From contig CAZOLJ010000044.1 in assembly GCA_964580575.1 (NCBI GenBank), forward strand, positions 1 to 39,724: a stretch of DNA of 39,724 nt. Direction: 5' to 3'. The position numbers and the translations under genes were made by a program. How positions within the stretch are numbered: position 1 is the stretch's first letter; each line of letters starts with the position of its first letter. The notes under the pieces were generated by a model. It did not search any database, was not told the DNA's origin, and saw only the letters and a list, made by a program, of their open reading frames with translations. This DNA comes from CAVPDE01 sp964580575. GTDB lineage: Bacteria > Desulfobacterota > DSM-4660 > Desulfatiglandales > HGW-15. Below are positions 15,703-24,503 of the stretch, piece after piece.

Positions 15703-15963
15703 TTATTTTAGCAACAGCTTCTTCTTTGTGTCACCGATCGGGTAAACCGGAAAAGTTTCAAATACAAGAACATCTACCCAATCAGAGCGACTCGCAATCA
15801 GGCCTTTGTCATCCGTATCGATGACATTGATCACCCGGCATCCCTGAAGATCAAGAAACTCAAATACGACTCTCACCTTTTTCGGCCATTTCCATTTCTT
15901 CCTTCTCTCTCTTACCTTCTTTGCATCCTTTGGATCCCAGGTACAAATATTCATGAAATACAT
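15703..15963 (-). CDS. Small DUF3303-like protein
   Basis: An 86-residue soluble protein starting at ATG 15963 behind a strong ribosome binding site (GGGGGAGGTGATAAC). It begins MYFMNICTWDPKD and has a lysine/arginine-rich stretch (KKVRERRKKWKWPKKV) before a ferredoxin-like beta pattern (VVFEFLDLQGCRVINVIDTDD). This fits the small dabb-like DUF3303 proteins. An upstream in-frame ATG (15996) lacks a binding site. Function unknown. Confidence 0.7.
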   Translation of the reverse strand: MYFMNICTWDPKDAKKVRERRKKWKWPKKVRVVFEFLDLQGCRVINVIDTDDKGLIASRSDWVDVLVFETFPVYPIGDTKKKLLLK

Positions 15964-16049
15964 GTTATCACCTCCCCCTATGGAGTGTAGTTGCATTGCC
16001 TATTGTTTTGCCCGCCTCAGATATCCCATTGACAGGTTGGTTGATGAGC

Positions 16050-16086
16050 ACCCCTCCCAACAGGACCTTGTCCTGTTGGGAGGGGT
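16050..16086. repeat. Perfect 17-bp hairpin with 3-nt loop
   Basis: ACCCCTCCCAACAGGAC at 16050-16066 pairs perfectly with 16070-16086 across CTT. It is very stable and symmetric. No T-run follows on either strand, so it is not a classical terminator. It may be a dispersed palindrome, or a transcript-end structure for decayed minus-strand genes. Confidence 0.65.
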
Positions 16087-16219
16087 AAGCACATCTTGAG
16101 AGACTTCTCCATGATGCACCTCCTGTCTGAAGGTTAATGGAGTGGTAAACACTGTGTTTATTAGGAAGGAAACTTGCTGCTGTGTCAAGAAAAACTGGCT
16201 TGGCGACTCTAATCGCACC

Positions 16220-16357
16220 TCATAGGTCTGTAAATTGGCGAAGCTGCTCCGCGGCCCAGGCAACGCCCCGTCCGTGGTTGCCGTCTGTGGCCGCGGTAAG
16301 AGTGATCTGCCCGATACGCTTCCGCACCTCATCGCCGGCAAGGCTGGCGAAATCCAT
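16220..16357 (-). pseudogene. Shard of diaminopropionate ammonia-lyase
   Basis: The minus-strand frame from ATG 16357 to TGA 16220 encodes 45 residues including DEVRKRIGQIT, ATDGNHGRGVAWAAEQL. The TDGNHGRGVAW segment is the substrate/phosphate-binding region of the PLP-dependent diaminopropionate ammonia-lyase (YgeX/DpaL). The rest of the roughly 400-residue enzyme is absent, though a short stretch upstream in another frame (IIRGFNALKKV) may be its decayed neighbour. A gene relic. Confidence 0.7.
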
Positions 16358-16533
16358 GACGGATTTCCTTCATCGTGAGTCCACACCTTTTTCAACGCAT
16401 TGAATCCCCGAATTATGTGTTGACATGGCATGAAGTGGGCCTTGTCCACTGTCTTCCACCTGCACTCCAATGTTTTCATAAGGCATGGCAAAACGATCCT
16501 TTTCGGGGAAAGTGCAAAACCGTGAAGAGGAAT

Positions 16534-17223
16534 TTACCAGATCCCAGGTAGGAGTCTGTATTTGACCTTTGTTGAATAGGACGGGTATCCCTCAAGTTCC
16601 TCGTGAAGCATTTTGTCTTCAAAATGAGTACGGATGACAAAAAGAAAACTCATAACTGAGGCTGGGATTAGAGTCCAGAGGGAACCCAGGGCAACTGGAA
16701 TCGAGTATAGAAGAATGATCACGCCCACATACATGGGATGACGAACATACTGGTATGGTCCTGAGGTGATCACTTTGTGCCCTCTTTCCCTTTGAACCTC
16801 CACAAAGCGGGACAGGTATGTATTTACGCGCATGACCCAAAAGATCAGGAGCAGTGAGACAATAACTCCTACAAAGCCAAGGACCGCGATGACCGGCGGA
16901 ACCGGTGAGCATCGGTATCGGACTGCGTCAAGCCCTGGCAATAGGAGATAGGGAAAGAAAACGATGGTGGATGTGACTAAAACGACTTTGTCCCAGCCCT
17001 TTGCAGTCGGTTTTAGGAAAGCCATTCGGTCTTTGAGTAATTGGGGGTTGTGTTTCTTCAACCATATCGCCGTCACCGTCCAGAAGAAAAACTGAATCAC
17101 CATATAGAGCCAAGCTTGGAACCAGGCGACTGTACCTGCTGACCCGAAAAATGCCCCCGACATGACGACAAAGGCCATCGCGAACCTCAATGCTATTCTT
17201 AAGGATGAAACCTCTGAGGCCAT
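16534..17223 (-). CDS. ICMT/PEMT-type membrane methyltransferase
   Basis: A 229-residue membrane protein with five or so hydrophobic helices and the isoprenylcysteine-carboxyl-methyltransferase signature near its C-terminus: SRFVEVQRERGHKVITSGPY followed by QYVRHPMYVG (GPYxxVRHPxY binds SAM). Bacterial relatives methylate lipids or isoprenoid-linked groups; the substrate here is unknown. I choose ATG 17223 (MASEVSSLRIALRF), just before the first helix; a longer start at 17313 adds an atypical tail. No strong ribosome binding site precedes either. It follows the sensor kinase gene on the same strand after about 105 bp. Confidence 0.8.
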   Translation of the reverse strand: MASEVSSLRIALRFAMAFVVMSGAFFGSAGTVAWFQAWLYMVIQFFFWTVTAIWLKKHNPQLLKDRMAFLKPTAKGWDKVVLVTSTIVFFPYLLLPGLDAVRYRCSPVPPVIAVLGFVGVIVSLLLIFWVMRVNTYLSRFVEVQRERGHKVITSGPYQYVRHPMYVGVIILLYSIPVALGSLWTLIPASVMSFLFVIRTHFEDKMLHEELEGYPSYSTKVKYRLLPGIW

Positions 17224-17329
17224 ATGACGTCTCTGATACCCTGGAAAGATAACGCCGAGTTGAGGCTCATGGCAGAACTGGCCAAAGCCCTGAGTAAGCC
17301 CTAGATTGAACACATCGCGTTTTCACTTC

Positions 17330-19210
17330 TCAGATGCAGGGAAGACGGACGATGAAGCGAGTGCCTTTCCCCACTTCGCTTTCCACTTGAATCCTGCCGT
17401 TGATGAAGTCCAGAATCTCTTTTACGATCACGAGCCCCAAGCCCGTTCCTTCTTGCGTGAAAGCCCTGGCATTCTTGGTCCTGAAAAACTCCGTGAAAAG
17501 GCGAGAGCGGTCCTCTCCGGAGATACCGATACCGGTATCCTCAACTTCGATACGAACATGGACATGGCTTTCCTTCACGAGCGAAACCCGAACGTGTCCC
17601 CCCTTGGGCGTGTATTTGATCGCGTTGGAAATCAGGTTCACAAAAAGCTCGTCCATGAGTTTTTCATCGGCCATGAGTTGAGGCAGCGAATCCTCGATTT
17701 CAAACTCGATCTCCACGCCCTTCTGCAAGGCGTAGTCCTTGAAAACCGCGCTCAGGTCCTTCATGAGTTTTGCGCCGTCCACTGGATGAATCATGGCCCT
17801 GTCGGTCTCGGTACGTTTCAAGCCCAATGTGAGCAGATCGTCGATAAGGCTGCTCACCATCTCCAATCTTCTCTCGGACTTCACCAACGTCTCTTTCTGC
17901 TTTTCGTTGAGCGGGCCAAGGTACTCATTCCTCATCACCCCCAGCAAACCGTGGACAGCACTGAAGGGGGACTTCAGTTCATGAGCCGCCCTGTTCACAA
18001 ACCAGGATTTGTTGAGTTGGGTCCGAAGGGTTTCGATGGCAAGAGCCGTCACATCCCCCATGAGCGAGAAGAACTCGATGTCGGTGTCTTGAAAATAATA
18101 GGTTTTGTCACTGTAGACGGAAAAAACCCCTATGACCCTTTTTTCCACGCGAAGAGGGAATGAGACGATTGACGAAATCCCTTCCTTGCGAATATCTTCC
18201 GGATACTGGAAATAGTCTTCCTCTTCGATTCTCCCTGAGGCAAAGTAAGAGCCCTCGATGATCTTTTTGTTGATCAAGCTCTTATCGAGATCGACATCCT
18301 TGGCCACGTAGTCTTCACTCAGGCCGGAGGCTGAGGCAAAAGTCAGTCTCTTCCTGCTTTCATCCAGGAGTTTGATGGATGAGCCTTTCGCGCCCATGAT
18401 TCTCGCAGCGTTGACCGTGGCCAGATCCAAGAGATCCTGGAGCCTGGTGCACTGATTCATTTTCTTGAGCATGTCATATAAAGCGGTGAGCTTGGTATTG
18501 CTGCCATCCAGCTCTCTCGAAATCCTGATGAGGTCCCTTCCCTTGGAGCGTAGGCTCAGCTTGATCGAGGTGATGAGAAAGGCTGTCGTGAACACGGCCC
18601 CCACAAAGAAGGCGAAGAAGACCAGGATGTCCCCGACGTTGTGAGGAGCAGGAAGGAGATGCAACAAGGCCGGGTGCTGAAACAAGGCAGGCCGAGGATG
18701 CAACGAGGCCAAACCTTCCAAGGCCACAAGGGCTCCTGTGGCCAGAAGCACGAAAACGCAATAGACAAAACAACTGAGAGGGGAAAGGAGAAGCCCGGCC
18801 AGGATGATGTGAAAAACAGCGAACATGAGGAGAGGGCTGTAAATGCCTCCGGTGAAATAGATCATGAGATAAAGCGCAAGGAGATCCAACGAAATCTGCA
18901 CGTGAGCGAAGAGAGCAAAGGAGCGGACGTCATGGCTCTTCACGGATTCGAGACGGCGCCAAGTGAGGTAAAAAAAAACGTTGTAGAGCAGCACACTGAG
19001 GACGATGGCGCTCAGGGGGAGAATCGGGAATTGCGGCTCCTGGAAATAGGCGGCCCAGGTTCCTGCGCCCGCCACACCAACGGCGATCCAACGGATACGG
19101 ATGAACCAGAGAACCCTTTCCATCAGTTCTTTGCGAAAGAACAGCTGTTCCCTGACCAACTCATACCCTGGCCCTTTGAAAGGTTCTTTTGCTGTCACGG
19201 AAGAAATCAT
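17330..19210 (-). CDS. GAF-domain membrane sensor histidine kinase
   Basis: A 626-residue kinase. Residues 33-220 hold about six membrane helices; 255-395 form a GAF domain (MGAKGSSIKLLD, SIVSFPLRVEKRVIGVFSVYSD); the H-box is RAAHELKSPFSAV (His410); the ATPase domain shows the N-box NLISNAIKYTPKG (about 524-537), G1 DTGIGI (558-563) and G2 GTGLGLVIVKE (588-598). It senses an unknown, possibly small-molecule or redox cue. No response regulator is adjacent; a single-domain receiver protein lies 14 kb away at 33368. It is transcribed divergently from the hydrogenase cluster, so a regulatory link is possible but unproven. Confidence 0.9.
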   Translation of the reverse strand: MISSVTAKEPFKGPGYELVREQLFFRKELMERVLWFIRIRWIAVGVAGAGTWAAYFQEPQFPILPLSAIVLSVLLYNVFFYLTWRRLESVKSHDVRSFALFAHVQISLDLLALYLMIYFTGGIYSPLLMFAVFHIILAGLLLSPLSCFVYCVFVLLATGALVALEGLASLHPRPALFQHPALLHLLPAPHNVGDILVFFAFFVGAVFTTAFLITSIKLSLRSKGRDLIRISRELDGSNTKLTALYDMLKKMNQCTRLQDLLDLATVNAARIMGAKGSSIKLLDESRKRLTFASASGLSEDYVAKDVDLDKSLINKKIIEGSYFASGRIEEEDYFQYPEDIRKEGISSIVSFPLRVEKRVIGVFSVYSDKTYYFQDTDIEFFSLMGDVTALAIETLRTQLNKSWFVNRAAHELKSPFSAVHGLLGVMRNEYLGPLNEKQKETLVKSERRLEMVSSLIDDLLTLGLKRTETDRAMIHPVDGAKLMKDLSAVFKDYALQKGVEIEFEIEDSLPQLMADEKLMDELFVNLISNAIKYTPKGGHVRVSLVKESHVHVRIEVEDTGIGISGEDRSRLFTEFFRTKNARAFTQEGTGLGLVIVKEILDFINGRIQVESEVGKGTRFIVRLPCI

Positions 19211-19539
19211 AGAGCATTCCTTCGGCCGGTCTGAATCCTTTCAAGCCAATCTGGCCTGTTGTGAACAATGAAGATTGTTTGTCAGTTTACGGTGGGTCTT
19301 CTGTCCTTTTACACTTTCCTGAGGGGCAATGCAACGGGGGAGAGGAAAAGAAAAGGCAACAAATTTTTCTTGACAAAGGAGCGTCGGAGGAGTTCACTAA
19401 AACAAGCAAAAAGGTTTTGGGGGTTCTTCACTCACACTGAAACGCAACCTGTTTCCTGGTTTGGGTAAACGCAACAGCCTGAATTTCTGACTGATTTGCT
19501 CGCTTCTGAGTCTATCACGAACAAATTTAGGTACTCCCG
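19211..19539. promoter_or_regulatory. Divergent intergenic region between sensor kinase and hydrogenase cluster
   Basis: This 329-bp region must hold the promoters for both directions. The best plus-strand candidate is TTGACA at 19370-19375 with a weak -10 (TTCACT) 17 bp on. I looked for a sigma54 -24/-12 element (TGGC-N8-TTGC spacing), expected for many formate-hydrogenlyase operons, and found none with correct spacing. No gene is seen here. Confidence 0.35.
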
Positions 19540-21294
19540 GTGATCAAGAACACCCCTACGATTTGCAGCTTCTGCAGCAACGGATGCGGGATGTTCATCC
19601 GTTCGGATGGCAAAGAGCCCGTCGGATGTCTGCCGATGACTCTCCATCCTGTGAGTGAAGGCCGGCTCTGTCACCGGGGCTGGAACCGCTTCCAGAACCT
19701 GCGAAGCTTCAACCGCCTTTCCCGCCCTCTGTTCCGCGAAGGTTCGAATCTCAAAGAAGTCGACTGGCCCGAAGCCCTTCAGAAGTCCACAGAAAAGATC
19801 TCCGAACTTCTGTCCCGCTACGGCCCTCGGTCCATTGGGGTCATTGGCTCACCTTGGTTGACCAATGAGGACAACTATCGCATTGCCCGGTTTTCCCGCG
19901 ACACACTCGGCACCGGCCACTTGGACGGGAGCTATCGGTTCAGCGGCGCCTCGGCTCTCACTGCTTTGGACCGGCTTTTTTCAGGATCCTTCGGATCCCT
20001 GGGCTCTATCCCGGCAATCGGGCAAAGCCCGACCATCCTCGTCATTGGAAAAGAGAGCTGCAGGGATTTCTCGCCCGTCGGTTCCCGTCTCATCAAGGCC
20101 TTCCTTAACGGAAGCACCCTTATCCTGGCTGACCCCTTGTGCACCCGCAAAGAGCATTTTTTCAGCACTCTTCTCCCTCATCCCATCCAGAGCCTTGCCT
20201 CGGTGTTCAAGGATAAAAAGAGCCTCCCTCCGGAGGTTTCCCCCCGTCTTTTCGATCCGGGGCTGGCGCTGATCTTCCTGGCCGATCAGGTGGATTCCGC
20301 CTCCAGCCTGTGGTCTCTTCTCCACTCCCTCTTGTCCCCGTCCCCCAAGGAGAATCCTCTTCCTCTTGTGCTGCCCTTGAGCCGTTCTCCAAACCTGAAA
20401 GGGGCCTGGGACATGGGGATGAGGCCGGCACAGGGCGGCTTAACGCTTCACGAGATGTTAGCTGAAGGCAGTGAGGTGAGAGGGCTCCTCGTCTTCGGCG
20501 ACGATCTCCACAGTCACCTGCTGACATCCTCAGGGGGTGTGAAATTGAGAAACCTCGAGTTTGTTTTGGCAGCAGACCGCTTCATGACGAACACGGCAAG
20601 AGCGGCTCACTGTGTCTTACCCATTCCGCTCTTGGCTGAAACAGAAGGCACCATGACCAACTCCGAAGGAAGGGTGCAGCTGCTTCGGCCCTTTGCGGAC
20701 CCTCAGGGAGAAAGCCGCTCGGTCGGCCACATCCTGCACGAGCTCTCCCGGCGCCTGGGCAAGGAATTCCCTTTGCTCTCGGAGCCGGAAGTGAGGAAAG
20801 AGATCGGCAAAAGCATTTCCCCCTACTCGGCGGTCGTCTCCGAATCAGACCTCGAAAAGGTCGGGGGAATTCTGCTCCCCGCCCCCACCGCTCAGCCAGC
20901 CGGGGAACTCCCAGAACCCGCAGAACAAGGCCATGAGAACAACAGGTATCGCCTTTTGGTCAAGAACACTCTCTACGCCTGGAACCGAAATCAAATGATT
21001 CATGAATCTCCGGTCCTGAGTATTGAGTACCCGAGCGAGCGCTTGGCCGTGCGAATGAACCCCCTCGATGCCAAAGAGCTCAAACTCCGGATGGGAGAAA
21101 GAGTCAGGATCCGATCGGACCGTGGAGAGACACAGACCCCCGTGGAAGTGGATGACCAACTCCCCCCTAGGGCGTTGATGCTTCCCTCTCATTTTGTCGA
21201 GGCCGTGGAAAGCTTGGCCGGGGAAGCGGCTCAGGACGGAATGACTCGCACCGTCTATTTCCCTAACCTTTCCGTGTCGGTGGAGAAGATCTGA
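19540..21294 (+). CDS. Molybdopterin-type Fe-S subunit with Ser at the catalytic Cys/Sec position
   Basis: A 584-residue relative of formate dehydrogenase/NuoG. Its N-terminus binds a [4Fe-4S] cluster (Cys9, Cys12, Cys16, Cys44: C-x2-C-x3-C-x27-C). In FdhH-type enzymes the Mo ligand sits in an R-x-U/C-H motif; here the aligned segment is RFSG (Arg133, Ser135, Gly136), so neither the ligand nor the catalytic His is present. At 584 residues it is shorter than active FDHs (about 700), but keeps the C-terminal MopB domain (DAKELKLRMGERVRIRSDRG). As with NuoG it probably acts as an electron-wire scaffold rather than as a formate enzyme. GTG 19540 starts the cluster; the next gene begins one base after its stop. 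Confidence 0.8.
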   Translation: MIKNTPTICSFCSNGCGMFIRSDGKEPVGCLPMTLHPVSEGRLCHRGWNRFQNLRSFNRLSRPLFREGSNLKEVDWPEALQKSTEKISELLSRYGPRSIGVIGSPWLTNEDNYRIARFSRDTLGTGHLDGSYRFSGASALTALDRLFSGSFGSLGSIPAIGQSPTILVIGKESCRDFSPVGSRLIKAFLNGSTLILADPLCTRKEHFFSTLLPHPIQSLASVFKDKKSLPPEVSPRLFDPGLALIFLADQVDSASSLWSLLHSLLSPSPKENPLPLVLPLSRSPNLKGAWDMGMRPAQGGLTLHEMLAEGSEVRGLLVFGDDLHSHLLTSSGGVKLRNLEFVLAADRFMTNTARAAHCVLPIPLLAETEGTMTNSEGRVQLLRPFADPQGESRSVGHILHELSRRLGKEFPLLSEPEVRKEIGKSISPYSAVVSESDLEKVGGILLPAPTAQPAGELPEPAEQGHENNRYRLLVKNTLYAWNRNQMIHESPVLSIEYPSERLAVRMNPLDAKELKLRMGERVRIRSDRGETQTPVEVDDQLPPRALMLPSHFVEAVESLAGEAAQDGMTRTVYFPNLSVSVEKI

Positions 21295-21295
21295 G

Positions 21296-22348
21296 ATGGA
21301 ACAGGCGGTTCTTCACAAAGGGAATCTGAAACCTTGGGTGGATCTGATTCAGGGAGCTTTTCAGGTCTTTGTCCCCTCCCGGGTTTACGGCGAAATATTC
21401 TTTCTCCCCTATGCCGGTCAGTTGGAGTCGAACCTCCTTAGCGGCAGTGCCGCACTTCCCTACCTCCCGCCAAAGGACATTGTTTTCCCTCAATCGGAAA
21501 CCCTGTTCTCTTTCACTCACAACGCAGGGGATGTGGATCTGTCCGTTCCGGAGAGACCCTCCGCAGAACGGGTGCTCCTGGGAATAAGGTCCTGCGACAC
21601 GGTGGGACTCCACTGGCTGGATCACTTCTATTTGAGTAACTTCCGCGATTCCTACTACCACGATCGACGGGATCACCTCACGCTCGTCTCCATCGCCTGC
21701 ACTCAGCCCATGAAGAACTGTTTCTGCATCTGCTGCGAAGGGGGGCCCTTTCTCCATCCCGAGACGACCGCCTTTGACCTGCAACTCGTTGACCTTGAGG
21801 ACCGCTATCTCGTCGAATGCAACAGTGAAAAAGGCAAGGCGCTGGTCGATCTGAACCGGGACCTCTTCTCTCCGCCGGATCCGGCCATTCTGGAGACCCG
21901 GGATCAGGCGGAGAAAAAATCGCACACCCGGTTCTTACAAGAACCCACTTCCTACATGAGCGCCGCGATCCGTCGAATCACCTCCAACTCGGTTCCCCCC
22001 GAGGTTTGGACGGAGTTGGGAGAACGCTGCTTTGACGACGGGGGGTGCACGTTCGTGTGCCCCTGCTGCAGTTGTTTCGGTGTGGGCTACACGGCCAAGG
22101 GAGAAACAGGCTGCCACTATCGCTTCTGGGATTCCTGTGACTACTCCGGTTTCACCCGGGAGGTGTCCGGGCACAATCCGCGGGCGGAAAAAGGGGAAAG
22201 GTTCAAACGAAGGTTTTTTCACAAGCTCAGCTATCACTACGTCAAAAGGGACGGCAGAATCGGTTGTGTGGGCTGCGGGCGATGTATCACCGCTTGTCCG
22301 GGTGAAGTGGGAATGCCGGCCGTGGTGGAAAGACTTCGAAGGGGATGA
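21296..22348 (+). CDS. HydB/AsrA-like iron-sulfur subunit
   Basis: A 350-residue cysteine-rich protein like the beta subunit of sulfhydrogenases and the AsrA subunit of anaerobic sulfite reductase, which pass electrons between an NAD(P)H-flavin subunit and the catalytic unit. Cysteine clusters: a central group (CICCEGG), a second (FVCPCCSCFGVGY, about residue 255), and a C-terminal ferredoxin motif CVGCGRCITACPG (about 322-334), which leaves room for two or more [4Fe-4S] clusters. The start ATG 21296 follows the previous stop by one base, with GGAG upstream. It directly precedes a HydG-like flavoprotein, the standard pairing. Confidence 0.85.
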   Translation: MEQAVLHKGNLKPWVDLIQGAFQVFVPSRVYGEIFFLPYAGQLESNLLSGSAALPYLPPKDIVFPQSETLFSFTHNAGDVDLSVPERPSAERVLLGIRSCDTVGLHWLDHFYLSNFRDSYYHDRRDHLTLVSIACTQPMKNCFCICCEGGPFLHPETTAFDLQLVDLEDRYLVECNSEKGKALVDLNRDLFSPPDPAILETRDQAEKKSHTRFLQEPTSYMSAAIRRITSNSVPPEVWTELGERCFDDGGCTFVCPCCSCFGVGYTAKGETGCHYRFWDSCDYSGFTREVSGHNPRAEKGERFKRRFFHKLSYHYVKRDGRIGCVGCGRCITACPGEVGMPAVVERLRRG

Positions 22349-22363
22349 GAGGACCGGGAACCC

Positions 22364-23197
22364 GTGATGGACAATATCTACTTACCCCACATGGCGCGCA
22401 TTAAAGGGATCCAGGACGAAACCTACGATACCAAGACCTTTGAATTCGAGTTTGTGGAAAGGGCGGTGGGAGAAAGCTTTCGGTTCCTGCCCGGGCAATT
22501 CCTGGAGATCTCGGTGTTGGGCGTCGGCGAAGCTCCCTTCGGCGTCGCCTCCAATCCCAACCGTCCGGAGAGCTTTCGGGTCACTATCCGCGCCGTGGGT
22601 TCGGTGACTCGGGCGCTGCATGAGCTGAAGATAGGCGACCGGGTGGGCCTACGCGGACCCTTCGGGAAGGGGTTCCCTTTTGATGAAATGAAAGGGAAAA
22701 ACATTCTTTTTGTGGCGGGCGGCATCGGGCTTCCGCCGCTTCGGTCTCTCATCGAACCCATGCTCGACGCTCGCTCCGAATTCCAAGACATCCAGATTCT
22801 TTACGGCGCCAGGAGTCCGGCAGACCTCGTTTACACGGATCGTTTGAAGGAATGGGAAAAAGCTCCGGAGATCCGGTTCATGATGTCCGTGGATGTGGGA
22901 GATCCGGCATGGACCGGGAATGTGGGAGTGGTCACAACGCTTTTCCCCAAGGCCGGCCTCATGACGCAAAATGCTGTGGCTTTCGTGTGCGGGCCGCCCG
23001 TCATGATTCGGTTCGTCATCCTGGAGCTCTTGGGCCGCGGGTTCGCGCCGGAGAACATCATCTCCACCCTGGAAAGATACATGAAGTGCGGCGTGGGCAA
23101 GTGCGGACACTGCGCAGTCGGGCACAAGTACATTTGTCTCGACGGTCCGGTGTTTACGTACAAGGACATGATGAAGTTGTCCGAGAAAGTGGTTTGA
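22364..23197 (+). CDS. HydG/AsrB-like FAD/NAD(P)-binding subunit
   Basis: A 277-residue ferredoxin-NADP reductase-like protein. FAD-binding region: FLPGQFLEISV (41-51) and FRVTIRAVGSVT (71-82); NAD(P)-binding: VAGGIGLPPLRSL (117-129); C-terminal [2Fe-2S] ligands Cys242, Cys247, Cys250 and Cys258 (KCGVGKCGHC). The family (sulfhydrogenase gamma, AsrB, dihydroorotate dehydrogenase electron-transfer subunit) oxidises or reduces NAD(P)H. With the preceding HydB-like subunit it forms a module able to feed the downstream hydrogenase. The start is GTG 22364 or the adjacent ATG 22367. It ends one base before the next gene's start. Confidence 0.9.
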   Translation: MMDNIYLPHMARIKGIQDETYDTKTFEFEFVERAVGESFRFLPGQFLEISVLGVGEAPFGVASNPNRPESFRVTIRAVGSVTRALHELKIGDRVGLRGPFGKGFPFDEMKGKNILFVAGGIGLPPLRSLIEPMLDARSEFQDIQILYGARSPADLVYTDRLKEWEKAPEIRFMMSVDVGDPAWTGNVGVVTTLFPKAGLMTQNAVAFVCGPPVMIRFVILELLGRGFAPENIISTLERYMKCGVGKCGHCAVGHKYICLDGPVFTYKDMMKLSEKVV

Positions 23198-23198
23198 T

Positions 23199-24503
23199 AT
23201 GGGAAAACCTTCGACTCTCTTTCTCTTCGGACAGATGCCCTGGATCGGGGTGGAGACCAAGCTTTTCGGTGTGCTCCTTGATCCTCTATCCCTTCTGATG
23301 CTGGCGGTCACGGTCATTATCGGCTTGTTGAGCGTCGTCTTCTCCATTGACTATTTGAGCGACAAGAACCAAGAGCACCCTGTGACTTCAGGGCGGATGC
23401 GCTATTACCTCTGGCTCCTCTTCTTCATCTTTTCCATGGTCGGGCTTGCTCTTTCCCCGAATCTTCTTCAATTCCTGATCTTCTGGGAGCTCACCACCAT
23501 CTGTTCCGCCGCCCTCATCTCCTTCTACGATGATGAGAAATCCTACCGGGCCGGGTTCAAAGCCCTGCTCATGACCCATGCTCCCGGCCTCTTTTTTGTC
23601 GTAGCTCTCGCCTTGGTTTTTGTACACACAGGCACCTTTGACTTTGCCGCCATCGGGAAGCTCCCCGATACCGTCAAGACGAGCGTTTTGATTTTGTTGC
23701 TCCTTGCCGGATGGGCCAAATCCGCCCAAGGGCCTTTTTACACCTGGATTCCTGAAGCCATGGTCGCCCCGACTCCGGTATCCGCCTATCTCCACGCTGC
23801 CGCCATGGTCAAGGCCGGAGCCTTTCTCATTGCCCGCGTCTTTTGCTCCGGTTTTGAGGTGGGCACCGGCATAGGTCTCCTCACAGCAGTTGTGGCCATC
23901 CTGACGATGTACGTAGGGCTCATCTTTTATTTCCTCCAGGATGACCTCAAAAAGCTTTTGGCCTACTCCACGATCACCCATGTGGGTTACATCTTCCTGG
24001 GGCTGGGGATTGGAGCCATGGGTTCTGTGGTGGGGCTCAGAGGAGGCTTGCTGCACCTGCTCTGTCACGCTTTTGCCAAAACCATTCTCTTCCTCTCCGT
24101 AGGGGTCATCTCCTATTGCACCGGGACCAGGCTCATGTCCCGTTTGTCAGGTCTCGCCCGGGGGTCTCCGTTCCTGGCCTTTGCCTTTATCGTGGGATTC
24201 CTCTCCGTCACCGGAATTCCGCCCTTCTCCTGTTTCTGGAGCAAGTTCTACATCTTTGTAGCCGCCTTTGGACTCCATTCCGCATTGGGAACGGTTTTGG
24301 GCCTCCTGGTGCTGGGAGAATCCGTGGGAGCCTTCATTTGGTTCATTCTGGTCACCCAGCGAGTGTTTTTCGGCAAACAGCAAGCAGGGAAAGAAGCGAC
24401 CCTCGTCATCCCCGCGCTTTTCAAGTGGGTCTTGGGAGCGCTCATCCTCCTTGCCCTGCTGTCCCCTGTATTCGGTATACCGCTTCTGGAGGGAGTTGGA
24501 TAA
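23199..24503 (+). CDS. HyfD/NuoN-like proton-translocating membrane subunit (first of three)
   Basis: A 434-residue polytopic protein of the proton-conducting transporter family (PF00361), with about 12 helices. It contains FWELTTICSAALIS and the conserved loop helices PFYTWIPEAMVAPTPVSAYLHAAAMVKAG (about 185-214) with Glu and Lys residues of the antiporter channel. Such subunits pump H+ (or Na+) in complex I and in Hyf/Mrp-type hydrogenases. It lacks the longer N-terminus of HyfF. ATG 23199 overlaps the upstream region (TGATATG); the stop TAA abuts the ATG of the next gene. Confidence 0.88.
   Translation: MGKPSTLFLFGQMPWIGVETKLFGVLLDPLSLLMLAVTVIIGLLSVVFSIDYLSDKNQEHPVTSGRMRYYLWLLFFIFSMVGLALSPNLLQFLIFWELTTICSAALISFYDDEKSYRAGFKALLMTHAPGLFFVVALALVFVHTGTFDFAAIGKLPDTVKTSVLILLLLAGWAKSAQGPFYTWIPEAMVAPTPVSAYLHAAAMVKAGAFLIARVFCSGFEVGTGIGLLTAVVAILTMYVGLIFYFLQDDLKKLLAYSTITHVGYIFLGLGIGAMGSVVGLRGGLLHLLCHAFAKTILFLSVGVISYCTGTRLMSRLSGLARGSPFLAFAFIVGFLSVTGIPPFSCFWSKFYIFVAAFGLHSALGTVLGLLVLGESVGAFIWFILVTQRVFFGKQQAGKEATLVIPALFKWVLGALILLALLSPVFGIPLLEGVG

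Larger units (their letters stand above)
15964..16533. other. Intergenic stretch with a strong hairpin and a gene relic
   Basis: A long minus-strand open frame here (16000-16491) is not convincing as a gene: the protein-like signal shifts frame. What can be supported is the long hairpin at 16050-16086 and the diaminopropionate ammonia-lyase shard at 16220-16357. Nothing else is recognised. Confidence 0.5.

Noticed and set aside
16000..16491. A 163-codon open frame on the minus strand
   Set aside because: Only part of it is protein-like, and the recognisable enzyme motif lies in a different frame (16220-16357), so it is a shadow over a relic.
19211..19539. Sigma54 promoter before the hydrogenase cluster
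   Set aside because: No TGGC...TTGC pair with the needed spacing was found.
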